This document shows positions 6,547 to 14,731 of a stretch of 15,679 bases of DNA, piece after piece; the stretch's first letter is position 1; each line of letters begins with the position of its first letter. The DNA is from Nephromyces sp. MM_2019. Lineage: Eukaryota > Apicomplexa > Aconoidasida > Nephromycida. The notes beneath the pieces are model-generated. The model saw only the letters and a program-made list of their open reading frames with translations, did not search any database and was not told the DNA's origin. The DNA is taken from assembly GCA_015657535.1 (NCBI GenBank), contig JADHZB010001106.1:1-15679 (forward strand). Reading direction: 5' to 3'. The translations under genes and the position numbers were made by a program.

Positions 6547-9285
6547 TTACGAGTTTGACGGATTAAAGTGAGCGTTAATAGCCGACATTGTTGCAGCTCC
6601 TCCCGTTACTGCTGCAGCGCTGCTTCCTACTGCTATAGCAGCAATTGTGGCTGCGGAAGTAGCTACAACAAGTGGTGCCACGGTGGTAGTAGTAGTTTCC
6701 TCAGGTTCTGGCGGAGGGACTTCTTCGCTTGCTTCTCCCGCGGGGCACAACAACTTGTATATTTGCATAGCATCGTCTCTTAAGACATCAGCGGTTGCAT
6801 AATTTATAAAGTTATTACATTGGTATACACTGTCCCGATAGCAGACAAGCATTTCTTTTATAGATTGCTCGTACAATAATCTGTCTGCATTACTTATCGC
6901 TGGATCTGCTAACCCTATCGTACCTACAATTACTTGGAGAGTTGGAAATGTTGAGTATAACGTTGTTAAGCTATTGGCCACACTATCTGGTTTTAAATCA
7001 GTGGGTGATAAAATTGACAGTTTAGGGATAGCGGAGAGGAATAAATTTTCGAGATGTGGAGACCCACGGCGATACAGGGTAAAATCTCCTATAACTAGCA
7101 TAATCCTGTGTGCAAGTAGTACAGCTCTTTCTTCGAATGAATTTTGGGCCCTATCAAAGACTTCAATTGGATGGTAGCTATCGTAGGGTATCGCTGTCAG
7201 AGACGAAAAAATATCTTGAAGTTCGCTAGTATTCCTGGCAGATGAGCTATACACCTCATCGGTGAAAGTGCCATCTGCATTTACGGTGCTCTGTACTACG
7301 TACAACACAGCATGTACGCGTTCCTCAGATATTGGTAAACGTTCCAGTATAGTGTTCAGTGCTACCTTTATTGGCGTACGCGGTATATCGGCTGAAGTTT
7401 CAGATTGAGTGAAAACAAAGATAACAAGGTCCGTTGGCTGGTTACTGCATGCTGTTGGGGGCTTGGTAGTGGTTGCCGTACTAGTAGTAGTAGTAGTAGT
7501 AGCACTCGTTTCTCCAGAAGCTAACTTTAAGTGGTCAGTGACTTCACTGTTTACTACAACATCTTCTGCTGGTAGCCGCCTCGAGGATGGATATGGATGA
7601 AGTGTAGATAGTGGCAATGGTAAAGCATGGGAATTAGCGAGGCAAAGCTGTGAAGTGGACCCTTGGTGTGTGTGTGTGCAACGGCCACTCACAAGATGCT
7701 CTAGGTTGATTTCTGCCGCTGATGATTGCAGTTTTCTGGTACCTGTTGTTGATCTAGTTTGGGCAGCAGAGTACTGCTTCTCTTTGGTAGCTCCTGGTTT
7801 CGCGCCATTTTCATTACGCTTTTTATTGTAGTTGCTTTGTTGACCGGACAGCTCCACTTCTCTGAGAAGAGAAGGGCCATTGCCACGGGGTTGCGTCTGC
7901 TGTTCAAGAAGAGTACCTACTTCTTCAGGAGTTAAGTAGGGAGAATAATTAAAAAAATTGTCTTTTGCTGTTGCAGTTCCAATGTTTCTCACAGCATGAC
8001 CAGCCGGCACTTGTAATTCTGGTAGATTACCGACTTCGGGGCGTGGCATGGGACGTTTATTACCAATGCCAGTACTATTCCTAGAAGGGGGGGTTGCAAA
8101 AAGCAGAGCAGAACGAGGTACTCCTCCGTCTTGGTGAAGCCATGACACGGTGTCTCCAGCACTTTGAAACTCCTGCTCTGTGGACTCCTGATTCAGCGAA
8201 ATGGAAGTTTGTGCTTTAGCAACATCCTCAATATGCTGCGGGATGAAGTTAGCCTTGGTACTATGCGTGGCGGACACGTGAAATGATTCGTTTCCGCTCT
8301 TGATGGGAAGCGGCAATCTTCGCTCGAATCTCGGACTCCTGGTATCTACGAAGATCACAGGATGTATACCTCATAGGGCACATCATTTTTAATTCAGACT
8401 AAGGGCGAGTGCATACTTGAGGATATTTCATTATTTTAAGCGTGCTTTACTACTGCTGGCTAGTATATTTATTTGAATTACACTTTGCTTATGCTTTAAT
8501 AATGAAAAGCAACTCTTAATTAGAGCTGTGCTTATATTCTTAAAATATAGTCAGTGTGAACCAATGGAATGAAAATTGCAAGTGTATGGCAACCTCACAT
8601 AAATTCATAACTTTACTTTATTAAAAAGAGCAAATATGGGGAATATTTTCTACGGATAAAGGAAGTATATCTAACAGCACTGAGAGTTTCAGGCATCACA
8701 GACTCAGGATCCACAGTGTCAGACGTCAGAGTCTCAGGTGTCATATTTGTATGTATCAGAACCCACCCCCAGCAGAATCTCAACAATCAACAACACGGAA
8801 GGTTCAGAGCAAGTTGCGTTATTTACCTAATTTTCCATGAAGCAGCAACAGAAGAGCTCCGAAACATGGGAAAACTGTTGCTATATAGAACTTCACGAAG
8901 GTGCGTGGCATGATGCCCTTTCGAAGGCTACCAGGAACTGTAGCAACATGTTTGGGGAGTTGTGATTGGATTATTGAGTGAAGTAAGCGGCTCTTTTCTA
9001 GTTATTCCGACTTGTTCGCTAACCTGGGAGATAAGCTTTTTTCTGTGGAATCTTGAGGTACCTTCTCCGAATTAGTGAAAGAAAGTATGAGGCTTTCCAC
9101 TACGCTATTGGTAAATGTATAGACGATTACTCTAGGTGCTATCTTTGCTGTAATCTGATCATCAACTAGGCAAGTGGCCCCAAACTGGAATAGAAGAAGT
9201 ATGAAAAGAGCACAAATGGATATTTGCTGCCAAAACGACTGAGCAACAAAAAATCACCGAGCCTATTCGAGAATTTTCCTGCCAT
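6547..9285 (-). CDS. Thr-rich surface protein with vWA-like domain and C-terminal membrane segment
   Basis: The main exon (8338-6547) is open for about 597 codons and ends TAA. Counting from the frame's first codon at 8358: 8-280 is a polar region; 284-300 is a Thr tract from GTA repeats; about 304-530 is an alpha/beta region resembling a vWA domain (PTDLVIFVFTQSETS, IKVALNTILERLP, VHAVLYVVQST, HRIMLVIGDFTLYRRG); a second Thr run precedes a hydrophobic Ala/Val segment at about 560-587 and a 15-residue tail. In a true MIDAS the first motif would be DxSxS; here it is TQSET (317-321), so metal binding is doubtful. The frame has no usable ATG at its start. An upstream exon 9238-9024 carries a signal-like sequence (SICALFILLLFQFGATCLVD) and ends AG|GTTAGC, phase-matched to an acceptor at 8339 (ACCAG|G). 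An ATG at 9285 precedes it but is one base out of frame. The vWA call is by secondary-structure pattern, not by search. Confidence 0.65.
7478..7503. repeat. GTA trinucleotide run coding a Thr tract
   Basis: About seven consecutive GTA units on the + strand read as ACT (Thr) codons in the minus-strand vWA-like protein, forming the linker before its alpha/beta domain. Thr-rich linkers in secreted protist proteins are often O-glycosylated. The run is likely to vary in length between isolates. Confidence 0.7.
7648..7692 (-). other. Candidate 45-nt intron inside the vWA-like coding exon
   Basis: In the sense strand this segment starts GTGAGTGGCCGTTGCACACA and ends CCACTTCACAG. It has GT-AG ends, a CA run, and a length divisible by three, so the frame is open whether or not it is removed. 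The donor resembles that of p24 intron 2 (GTGAGTGGCTGTG). Retained, it would add 15 codons (VSGRCTHTHQGSTSQ) that look out of place. At 45 nt it is shorter than the other introns here (56-685 nt), so it may simply be coding. Confidence 0.3.
8339..9023 (-). other. Probable 685-nt intron of the vWA-like gene
   Basis: The proposed intron begins GTTAGCGAACAAG and ends CTTCGTAGATACCAG. Both boundaries are phase 2 and give an SPR|SPRF junction. Its long middle part is AT-rich. 8650-8760 contains imperfect repeats of TCAGGCATCA / TCAGGTGTCA type. A plus-strand open segment lies within it at 8837-8965. The frame also remains open past the donor to TAA at 9002, so the exon could instead end there. Confidence 0.45.
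8837..8965 (+). CDS. Doubtful Cys-containing open segment on the + strand
   Basis: From ATG at 8837 (TAA four codons upstream) 42 codons run to TGA. The peptide looks protein-like (SETWENCCYIELHEGAWHD, three Cys). It has no signal peptide. It could be an internal exon (acceptor TTTTCCATGAAG) of the plus-strand Cys-rich gene ending at 9821, but that gene would then span the signal-peptide exon of the minus-strand vWA-like gene. No clean donor was found. Confidence 0.25.
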   Translation: MKQQQKSSETWENCCYIELHEGAWHDALSKATRNCSNMFGEL

Positions 9286-9325
9286 ACTTGTAGAGGGACT
9301 TACCAAGCATCTAACGAGTCAACAA

Positions 9326-9821
9326 ATGATTTTTTTTTTGAGCCAGTAAGCATTTCCAAAAAATAGTTCCCGTAAAATTTTAGATACCCTCTTGTGGACT
9401 GTTTGAACAGTAGTAAAAAAACTCAAGCTCAATCAAAAGGAAACATGTTCTTTCTTTTCTCTTGCAGTTCGTACATGATTACGTGTCTATGCAATTTAAT
9501 CAACAGGCAAGGGAGTAGGCTTTAGATCGTAAGCTGGGATAAGTGGCACTAAAGAATTACCAGCCTGAAGTTTGTGGAGATGCGATTTATAGCCTGAGTG
9601 CTTCTTGCAACGAAATAGATCGTAACATGGGCAGAAAAAACATTAAGCTAGCAAAAACTGCATCGCATTACGACTACTGCACGAGGTTTGTGGAAGGCGA
9701 TGCAAAAACATTTTGTAGCACCGCAGGTGAAATCTTAAATGGCGGCATCAAGCGGTTTGCTCGGTACAGCAACTCGTATTCTTCTTCTTTTAGAAAAGGC
9801 AGCTGTCCTGTGGCTAATTAA
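9326..9821 (+). CDS. Small Cys-rich, probably secreted protein
   Basis: The 3' exon is the firm part: about 83-90 codons ending TAA at 9821, with PEVCGDAIYSLSASCNE, YDYCTRFVEGDAKTFC and a final KGSCPVAN, five cysteines in all. Upstream, TTCTTTCTTTTCTCTTGCAG ends at 9467 and makes a strong acceptor. One consistent model uses ATG 9326-9345 (MIFFLS, crossing a T10 run) with donor GTAAGC, exon 9468-9514, donor GTAGGC, and exon 9571-9821. It gives a short hydrophobic N-terminus. An alternative reads the middle exon as FVHDYVSMQFNQQ with a GC donor at 9507. The family was not recognised. The T10 run at 9330-9339 makes the first exon frame uncertain. The gene is head to head with the vWA-like gene and tail to tail with the gene ending at 9960. 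Confidence 0.5.
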
Positions 9822-9959
9822 CTAGTAAAGCTAGTGTATCTGGCAGCAACGAATAACCAAGAGCTAAGCATAAAACCGGGTGGCAAGGGAGGAATTAGTA
9901 GCAAGGAAGGGGCTTGTAAATGTACCAATCGACCGGTTGCTGTTACTTATTGCTCGCCT

Positions 9960-10647
9960 CTAATTTTCTTTACTATTTCTCAGTAACTTTAATTCGCCTT
10001 GCGGTTTCCAGCCGACGTGAAGTTCATAGCTGAACCGAAGCTTTTCATGGAAGTATTGTATAGCGGGTGAACATTCACACACTCCTTCCATAGGACCTAG
10101 GATTTGGCTGCGGAAAAAAGAGGATATCAAGGGACTAGGCATTTGTCTGGCTCCAGAATTAGTACACCATTTTCTGGCTCGCATACTTGAGGAGCTAGCT
10201 GTTAAAACCCAGAGCGTTTGTCCTGGCTAAATTCCGAAAAATAGATAGAGTGCTTTTCCTGTTGAAGTCTAGAGTAATCAATTACAATTCTTATGGCAGT
10301 TAGCGGCATATTTCTATAACTTTCGAGTCTCTGGTTAGTTATAGAAAATTATGAAAGCATGTATGTGTGCTGTGTGTCCCTTGTGTGTGCCGTTGGTCCG
10401 TATTCGCATAACGCGACATTGCTATGGCTTAGAAAGTCAACGAATATGCCTCTCACGGAGCTAAGTACCTCTTGGATACTCTAAACTTAGGACAGGAGGG
10501 TTGGGTCATTTGCTTCGGTAGCAGCCTAGTCACACTCTGCTTTTGAAGTAGGATTATTGAAGATTGTGTTGATTTGCTAAAAACATGTTGCTTCCCCTTT
10601 TGCGTGTGGGAAAGGGAACTGAAACGCGTTAACTCAGGATATAGCAT
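9960..10647 (-). CDS. Unrecognised protein, probably three exons
   Basis: Exon 1 (10647-10469) starts at a true ATG: MLYPELTRFSSLSHTQKGKQ, then a basic, Ser/Gln-rich stretch ending FRVSK, with donor AAGAG|GTACTT. Its basic, acid-poor character would suit an organelle presequence, but that is inference. Exon 2 (10328-10286, 43 nt) reads LESYRNMPLTAIRI. Exon 3 (10226-9960) starts after CTATTTTTCGGAATTTAG with PGQTLWVLT, continues through CTNSGARQMPSP and VCECSPAIQYFHEKLRFSYE, and ends TAG. Phases agree (2, 0), giving 162 aa. Exon 2 is the weakest part; its frame also continues open to a TAA, so another gene end is possible. Exon 3 contains an internal acceptor-like CTCTTTTTTCCGCAG (10104-10118) that could mark a further intron. 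Confidence 0.45.
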
Positions 10648-10762
10648 TGATGTGTTGGTAATTCTTGGCTGCTTAGTCTTAATCGGTTAGATGGAGTAGC
10701 GATCTTGCAGATAAGCATGCTCATAGTGAGTGTAAGAGTAAATAAGATTGTGATGATAGTTC

Positions 10763-11164
10763 CTATAGTCGACTGATATAGCCACGGGTTTGCAGTGGCA
10801 ATTCCAAAGTAGGGTGCAAGAATTGGGTGGCGAAACCTCCTTGCATGGCTGAGGAGGACGAACCAGCCGTGTGTGCCTTGTTTTCCTTGCGTGCCTTGCT
10901 TTCCTTGAGTGCCTTGTTTGCCGTGTGCAACTGCGTACGTCCTGTCTGTGTGTTATGCATGCTGTCTCTATGCGGTGTGTGTACGTGCTCTAAACTTATG
11001 GTACAAAATCCGATCACAAAGGCCACACAGCACATAACTACACACAACCTAGCCTTGACTTTTCGCGGAGGGGACATACGGAGGGCAACGTTTCCTGTGT
11101 ATAATGAAGTTTTCCCCATTACCAAGAGAGACGCGTTTTGTGTGTGTAAAAAATCTTTTTTCTG
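10763..11164 (-). CDS. Putative signal-anchor protein with Lys/Ala repeats
   Basis: The first ATG in frame is at 11119-11121 (MGKTSLYTGNVALRMSPPRK), giving 118 aa and stop TAG. The frame stays open upstream to an acceptor-like GATTCTCTTTTTCTTCAG at 11165, so an upstream exon is possible. A basic stretch precedes one hydrophobic helix (LCVVMCCVAFVIGFCTISLE, about residues 27-46). After it comes a hydrophilic region with a short repeat (KALKESKARKENKA). This layout fits a type II or exported protein with a recessed signal. The opposite strand is also open over most of this interval (10827-11165, + strand, Leu/Cys-rich), so strand choice rests on the membrane-helix pattern and the acceptor. The family is unknown. 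Confidence 0.42.
   Translation of the reverse strand, partial: QKKDFLHTQNASLLVMGKTSLYTGNVALRMSPPRKVKARLCVVMCCVAFVIGFCTISLEHVHTPHRDSMHNTQTGRTQLHTANKALKESKARKENKAHTAGSSSSAMQGGFATQFLHPTLELPLQTRGYISRL
10870..10925. repeat. 18-nt tandem repeat, about three copies
   Basis: The + strand repeats TGCCTTGTTTTCCTTGCG, then TGCCTTGCTTTCCTTGAG, then TGCCTTGTTTGCC. On the minus strand this codes the Lys/Ala/Glu-rich repeat of the signal-anchor candidate. Eighteen nt preserves the reading frame. Confidence 0.65.
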
Positions 11165-11535
11165 AAGAAAAAGAGAATCTCTCTCTCGAATATAGTGTGT
11201 TTAAAGCTCCAGTAGAGCGGTTTTTTTCATACACGTAAAGACGCTGTAACTAATCAGCTCAGTTGCTTACTAAATACCGACTTTTCCAGAAACAGGAAAT
11301 GCTAAGTCGAACATGAGAAGGTTGTTCATTTTATAGCTAGTAATCAAGAGTCAGGTAATGGCAGGAGAGAAGCGTATACATACAGCTATACACACACAAC
11401 AGCAGAGCAAAATACCTGATTTAAGCCTTAATCATGTTTAGCAGAGAGGCTTTCAGGGTAGAGCTTGTATTCTAGCATTAATATAGGGCCTCCTGTGTTA
11501 TGCCTAATATAAGGCTTCAGCTGTTTTTTCATCAG
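11165..11535. other. Unresolved region
   Basis: No convincing exon. A minus frame from about 11234 is open but has no supported start. 11371-11397 holds GTATACATAC and a CACACAC run. A near-repeat TAATATAGGGCCTCCTGTG / TAATATAAGGCTTCAGCTG is visible at 11480-11525. Confidence 0.3.
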
Positions 11536-11837
11536 CGGCAACACCACTGGAGAAATCAGAGTGTTTCAGGATGAGGTGTTTATAAGAAAGTGAAATGAAG
11601 AAAACTCTGTTTTATAAATTGCAAACACCCACACAATCAGGAAGATATTGAGCAGGTAAAAGTGGGTAATAAATTAAGCATCAGATGGAAGAAAAAAATG
11701 ATTTTGTTTCGTAAAATTCGCTTCTATCATCTTCTTGAAAAGAAATTAGTGGTTTTCTGCAGGTGAAACTTCCAAAAGAAAAGCACACATTTGAAGCTCC
11801 TAGCAACATTCAGGCAAAAAGTCGAAAAAACTGTTAA
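11536..11837 (+). CDS. Possible last two exons of a small + strand gene
   Basis: Exon 11536-11575 follows AGCTGTTTTTTCATCAG and reads GNTTGEIRVFQDE. Exon 11763-11837 follows ATTAGTGGTTTTCTGCAG and reads VKLPKEKHTFEAPSNIQAKS then RKNC and TAA. The phases match (0) and both acceptors are good. The donor GTGTTT is weak. No 5' exons were found, so the product is partial. The minus strand is also open over 11690-11810, which lowers confidence. Family unknown. Confidence 0.33.
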
Positions 11838-12296
11838 TTTCATTCCTTTATGTTTTGCTAGGTGAGGCCCTGAGGAATATCACAAGCGCTAGGAAGCCTA
11901 ATTCGTTGGTTGGGGGGAAAAAAACCCCACTTTATCCCCAAAGAAACACAATGCCCTCCCTCATCATTTCGCACCCTCCCAAGTGATGATGTCGGAGTAG
12001 GGGTTGTGAAGGAGGTTGGTACCATTATAGGAGTGTATCAGCAAGCATAATAAAGGATTAACCATTTGTTCTACAACATCTCGATACTCTGTCATTTGAT
12101 CAAATATACATATAGATTCTTGACTAGGGTATATATATATGGAGGATTTATCTCACACACATCTTCCAAAATCATCAAATTCACTAAAAAAGTAGCAGAC
12201 ATTTACAACTTAATTTTTCATTTAATATAATAATGTATTATTTGATAATAATGGAAAAATATTAATATTTTTTCCATATTCTTCTGGACTTAAACA
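11838..12296. other. AT-rich intergenic DNA
   Basis: Includes a G6-A7-C4 potential hairpin at 11912-11928, an (AT)n run at 12130-12140, and a very AT-rich block at 12190-12290 directly upstream of the ATG at 12297, likely its promoter and 5' UTR. No exon was recognised. Confidence 0.35.
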
Positions 12297-12539
12297 ATGA
12301 CCCAACTCGAACATTTAAGCAAACAATGCAATGCTTTTCTCCAAGACGTAGCGAGCTCCGCACCAGGCGCAAAAAGCAAGAACGGCAGTAAAATCAAAGG
12401 TAAGCCTGCAGACAATAGCAGGAAATACAGCACATGGAAGGCTGTAGGCAGTGAAGTAGAAGATATCCAACTAGTTTGTAAAACCTTCAAAAATCAACAT
12501 AGTAAGAACATCTGTTTTAATCAATACATGGAAGAATAA
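12297..12539 (+). CDS. Unrecognised small basic protein
   Basis: A true ATG after a very AT-rich upstream block opens an 80-codon frame to TAA. The product is Lys/Ser/Asn-rich and soluble (MTQLEHLSKQCNAFLQDVAS at the start, KNICFNQYMEE at the end), with no signal peptide. A consensus donor AAAG|GTAAGC lies at 12400, so the first 34 codons might be exon 1 of a longer spliced gene and the remainder intron. The residue mix after the donor still looks coding. No family recognised. Confidence 0.45.
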   Translation: MTQLEHLSKQCNAFLQDVASSAPGAKSKNGSKIKGKPADNSRKYSTWKAVGSEVEDIQLVCKTFKNQHSKNICFNQYMEE

Positions 12540-12923
12540 GGAAAATGTTAACGAATCAGTTTTGTTGCTAAAATTACATGAGTAGACGCAGAAAGCTACT
12601 TAGTTGAGCGTTTCAAGAGAAAAAACAAGATACTGGCTGAAAAATAACAAAATTGCTCTAACTCAACACGTGAAAAAGCATAGAAAAGATACTCACACTC
12701 ATGTCAACGGAAGAGGAGGGAATATAAGAATTATTAAAGAAGATCAAAGAGAGTAGGGTTGGCTTAGCCACAGGCTAGCAACATAATTCAAGCATAGACT
12801 GCCAATATACGCATACATATAATGATTTAAAAATGCCAGCGCACTACGGTGACTTGTATATTCAGACTGAAAGCGATCCATGCATTCCATGATCTAATGC
12901 CACACCATGAATATTCCAGGTAT
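12540..12923. other. Region with weak coding signals on both strands
   Basis: 12540-12740 shows nothing. At 12750-12890 the minus strand is open for about 46 codons (ECMDRFQSEYTSHRSALAF), opening after a TATTCATGGTGTGGCATTAG acceptor-like sequence. The + strand has a short ATG frame at 12833 (MPAHYGDLYIQTESD). Neither is strong. Confidence 0.25.
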
Positions 12924-13138
12924 TAATTGAAAACATAACAATGTGGCGTGTGCACAAATAACTTAAGAAATACAAACAGGAACATTGCCACATACTTGTC
13001 AATAGTATAAGCCCGAAGAGAAAAGTAAAGCAATATCATACAGATAGAAAAACCCGTGCAGAGAATTAGAACACCCCTAAAAAATAATGTCATTCCAAGC
13101 AGTAAACAACCAATAACTTTCATACAAAATTGGAGCAA
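12924..13138 (-). CDS. Possible membrane-protein exon
   Basis: A minus frame of about 70 codons is strongly hydrophobic (GVLILCTGFSICMILLYFSL, then RAYTIDKY), suggesting at least two membrane helices. There is no ATG at its start; the first is at 13121-13123. A candidate acceptor ATTATTTTTTAG lies inside it. A donor-like TAT|GTGGCA could join it, in phase, to the open minus segment at 12750-12890. AT-rich DNA can produce hydrophobic frames by chance, so this is tentative. Confidence 0.28.
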
Positions 13139-13204
13139 AAGCCTTTACATAAGTATTCACCCATTAGAATTAAGACTTCACGGTTTAGAGTTTAACCCCT
13201 AAGA

Positions 13205-13239
13205 AATAGGGATTAGGGTCTAGGGTTTAGGGTTTAGGG
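13205..13239 (+). repeat. Interstitial telomere-like repeat, TTTAGGG type
   Basis: Five 7-mers in exact register: AATAGGG, ATTAGGG, TCTAGGG, TTTAGGG, TTTAGGG. The last two are perfect and divergence grows to the left. An inverted relative AACCCCTAA sits just upstream at 13194-13202. TTTAGGG is the telomere unit of several apicomplexans and of plants and algae. Genes on both sides show this is interstitial, not a chromosome end. Confidence 0.8.
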
Positions 13240-13380
13240 TGCGTGTCTGTGTTCACGGAGGTGTATGTGCTTGAGTTCGTGCCAATGCGTGTTTTTTTGT
13301 GAAGGTGCAAGTGTTTGTGAGTTCTTGGAGGTGTGCTTGCGCGTCGCGGTGTGTGAAGGTGTAGATGTGTGTGTGTGGCT
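13240..13380. repeat. TG-rich tract next to the telomere-like repeat
   Basis: G/T-rich sequence on the + strand with scattered TGTGTG runs, beginning directly after the last TTTAGGG. The frames across it give Cys/Val-rich or His/Thr-rich peptides and are not taken as genes. Confidence 0.5.
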
Positions 13381-13410
13381 ATTCAATGGGTCTTTGGATG
13401 ATGGAATTTC

Positions 13411-13469
13411 AGCAGATCTTTTTGCTATTCGATTGAGTGACATCATTCGGAAGAATAAGAAAACTTCAT
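13411..13469 (+). CDS. Possible short exon with GTGAGT donor
   Basis: Acceptor-like GATGATGGAATTTCAG is followed by a frame reading ADLFAIRLSDIIRKNKKTSF and a consensus GTGAGT donor. No partner exon was found; the next AG gives an immediate stop. The minus strand is also open (KGSIAGDSLKHSLRMKFS, stop at 13443-13445). Either strand could be real. Confidence 0.22.
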
Positions 13470-13535
13470 TCGAAGTGAGTGCTTGAGGCTATCCCCAGCA
13501 ATAGAACCCTTTGTAGCATCCAAAAGTAAAGAGTG

Positions 13536-13712
13536 GCACACATACACACACAAACAAAAGCACACACACAAACACCCACTTACATTCACAAGGACACCCA
13601 CAAACAACCACATACACAAACACGCACTCACAAGCACACACAGGCACAAACAAACACACACTAACACATACTCACAAACACACACTCACAACCACACACA
13701 CAAACAGACATA
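13536..13712. repeat. CA-rich low-complexity tract
   Basis: About 175 nt of CA runs interrupted by AAACA, CACTCA and CACCCA. It may be intron or intergenic. The His/Thr peptides it encodes are not genes. By analogy with the introns at 2616-2877 and 15112-15353, it could belong to a minus-strand transcript, but no flanking exon pair was established. Confidence 0.55.
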
Positions 13713-13897
13713 ATAGAATAGATATTTTTTTCATCAGAAAAATGGCATGAATTTCCGCATTTTCAAGAGAAATCACCCCCAACAGCTTTCAACATATTTC
13801 AAGCACCAAATAAAACTATATGAATACTTTAAAGGTTTTTATAGCCGTTTGTACGCACACACACACATATTTTAGCTGATACATACAAAATGAAGGA

Positions 13898-13992
13898 CTA
13901 CTTCACTTCAAGTTCTAAAGAGCTAGATATGCCATGACAAAATCCAATCTTCAGCCAAGCTTTACTAAATAACATAAAACCACCATGAAAAT
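13898..13992 (-). CDS. Possible terminal exon, unknown gene
   Basis: After a good acceptor (TTCATTACTATACGTCTAG) a minus frame reads FHGGFMLFSKAWLKIGFCHG then SSSLELEVK and TAG. Upstream the strand is UG-rich, as in other minus-strand introns here. No upstream exon was identified. The peptide looks natural but is short. Confidence 0.33.
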
Positions 13993-14262
13993 CTAGACGT
14001 ATAGTAATGAAGCAAACAACTTGTTTCAGTCTTGGGATACACACAGACAGATAGATAATACACGGAAACATCGATACACACATATAAATAGATAAAATAA
14101 AAAAAAACAAATAGATAAACGCACACACACGCACACACATACACACAAATTAATTACTTATTTCGAGCTGTAATGGAGCTAGGAAGTAGCACACACACAA
14201 TATTCTTTATAGGGAGGGTTTCGAAACTCTCGAATGATAAACACACACAAGCCAACTTCAAT

Positions 14263-14394
14263 TCAGATAATAGCAAACTCCGTAATTAAGCTATTAACTG
14301 CGATGTATTCAATGAAATTTACATCATGTTCAGTGTAATTACACTCTGCGATATCTTCAATGGAAGCTTCATTTCCATGTTCAGTGTAACTAAA
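14263..14394 (-). CDS. Terminal exon with a two-copy 16-17-residue repeat
   Basis: After acceptor GATCCCTCTATTCCAG the minus frame encodes 43 residues ending TGA. It contains YTEHGNEASIEDIAEC followed, after one Asn, by YTEHDVNFIEYIAVNS, an acidic tandem repeat. The frame continues open about nine codons upstream of the acceptor to a TAG. The protein family is not recognised. A possible upstream exon near 14531-14560 (MLKQEGVYEEAS) could not be joined with certainty. Confidence 0.45.
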   Translation of the reverse strand, partial: FSYTEHGNEASIEDIAECNYTEHDVNFIEYIAVNSLITEFAII

Positions 14395-14396
14395 CT
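14299..14396. repeat. Tandem duplication of ~48 nt
   Basis: Copy 1 at 14299-14346 and copy 2 at 14347-14396 share TGCGAT, TTCAATG, CATGTTCAGTGTAA. They differ by point changes and about 3 nt of length, which keeps the minus-strand reading frame. The repeat underlies the YTEH peptide repeat. Confidence 0.75.
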
Positions 14397-14604
14397 GGAA
14401 TAGAGGGATCTTCAAGAAATTGCAAGCCTAGAGTGTCGTTAGTGCACTCATCACGATACCCCACACACTATATACTACTCCTAATTATGATAGATGCACC
14501 TCTGAAGCCTAACACACTCTGAAGCTTCCTCATACACTCCTTCCTGTTTCAGCATCTTCAAACAATAATTTTCTAAAACCCATCAATATGAGTTAAAATC
14601 CACC

Positions 14605-14672
14605 TTATGATGTCCGGAGGATGAGGGAAAAACCTTTAGGAGAGCAGCTACAATGAGACTCTTTAACCTGAG
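14605..14672 (-). CDS. Possible internal exon
   Basis: After the acceptor TTTTGCTGCTCCCTCAG the minus strand reads LKSLIVAALLKVFPSSSGHH then K and a donor AAG|GTGGAT. It is phase-compatible with a following segment that starts MLKQEGVYEE at about 14559. The two GTGTACGTA elements lie 60-130 nt upstream of the acceptor, like the elements in the p24 introns. Not proved. Confidence 0.28.
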
Positions 14673-14731
14673 GGAGCAGCAAAATAGGGGGGGAATGGGG
14701 GTTGGAAACAATTGACGATCAGGAAGGTGAG

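Noticed and set aside
6547..8358. GTG at 8358 as the start codon of the long minus frame
   Set aside because: Nuclear eukaryotic genes rarely start at GTG; the frame simply continues upstream to a TGA at 8371-8373, and an upstream signal exon with a phase-matched splice explains it better.
13536..13712. CRISPR-like array
   Set aside because: The tract is irregular CA microsatellite without constant repeats and unique spacers.
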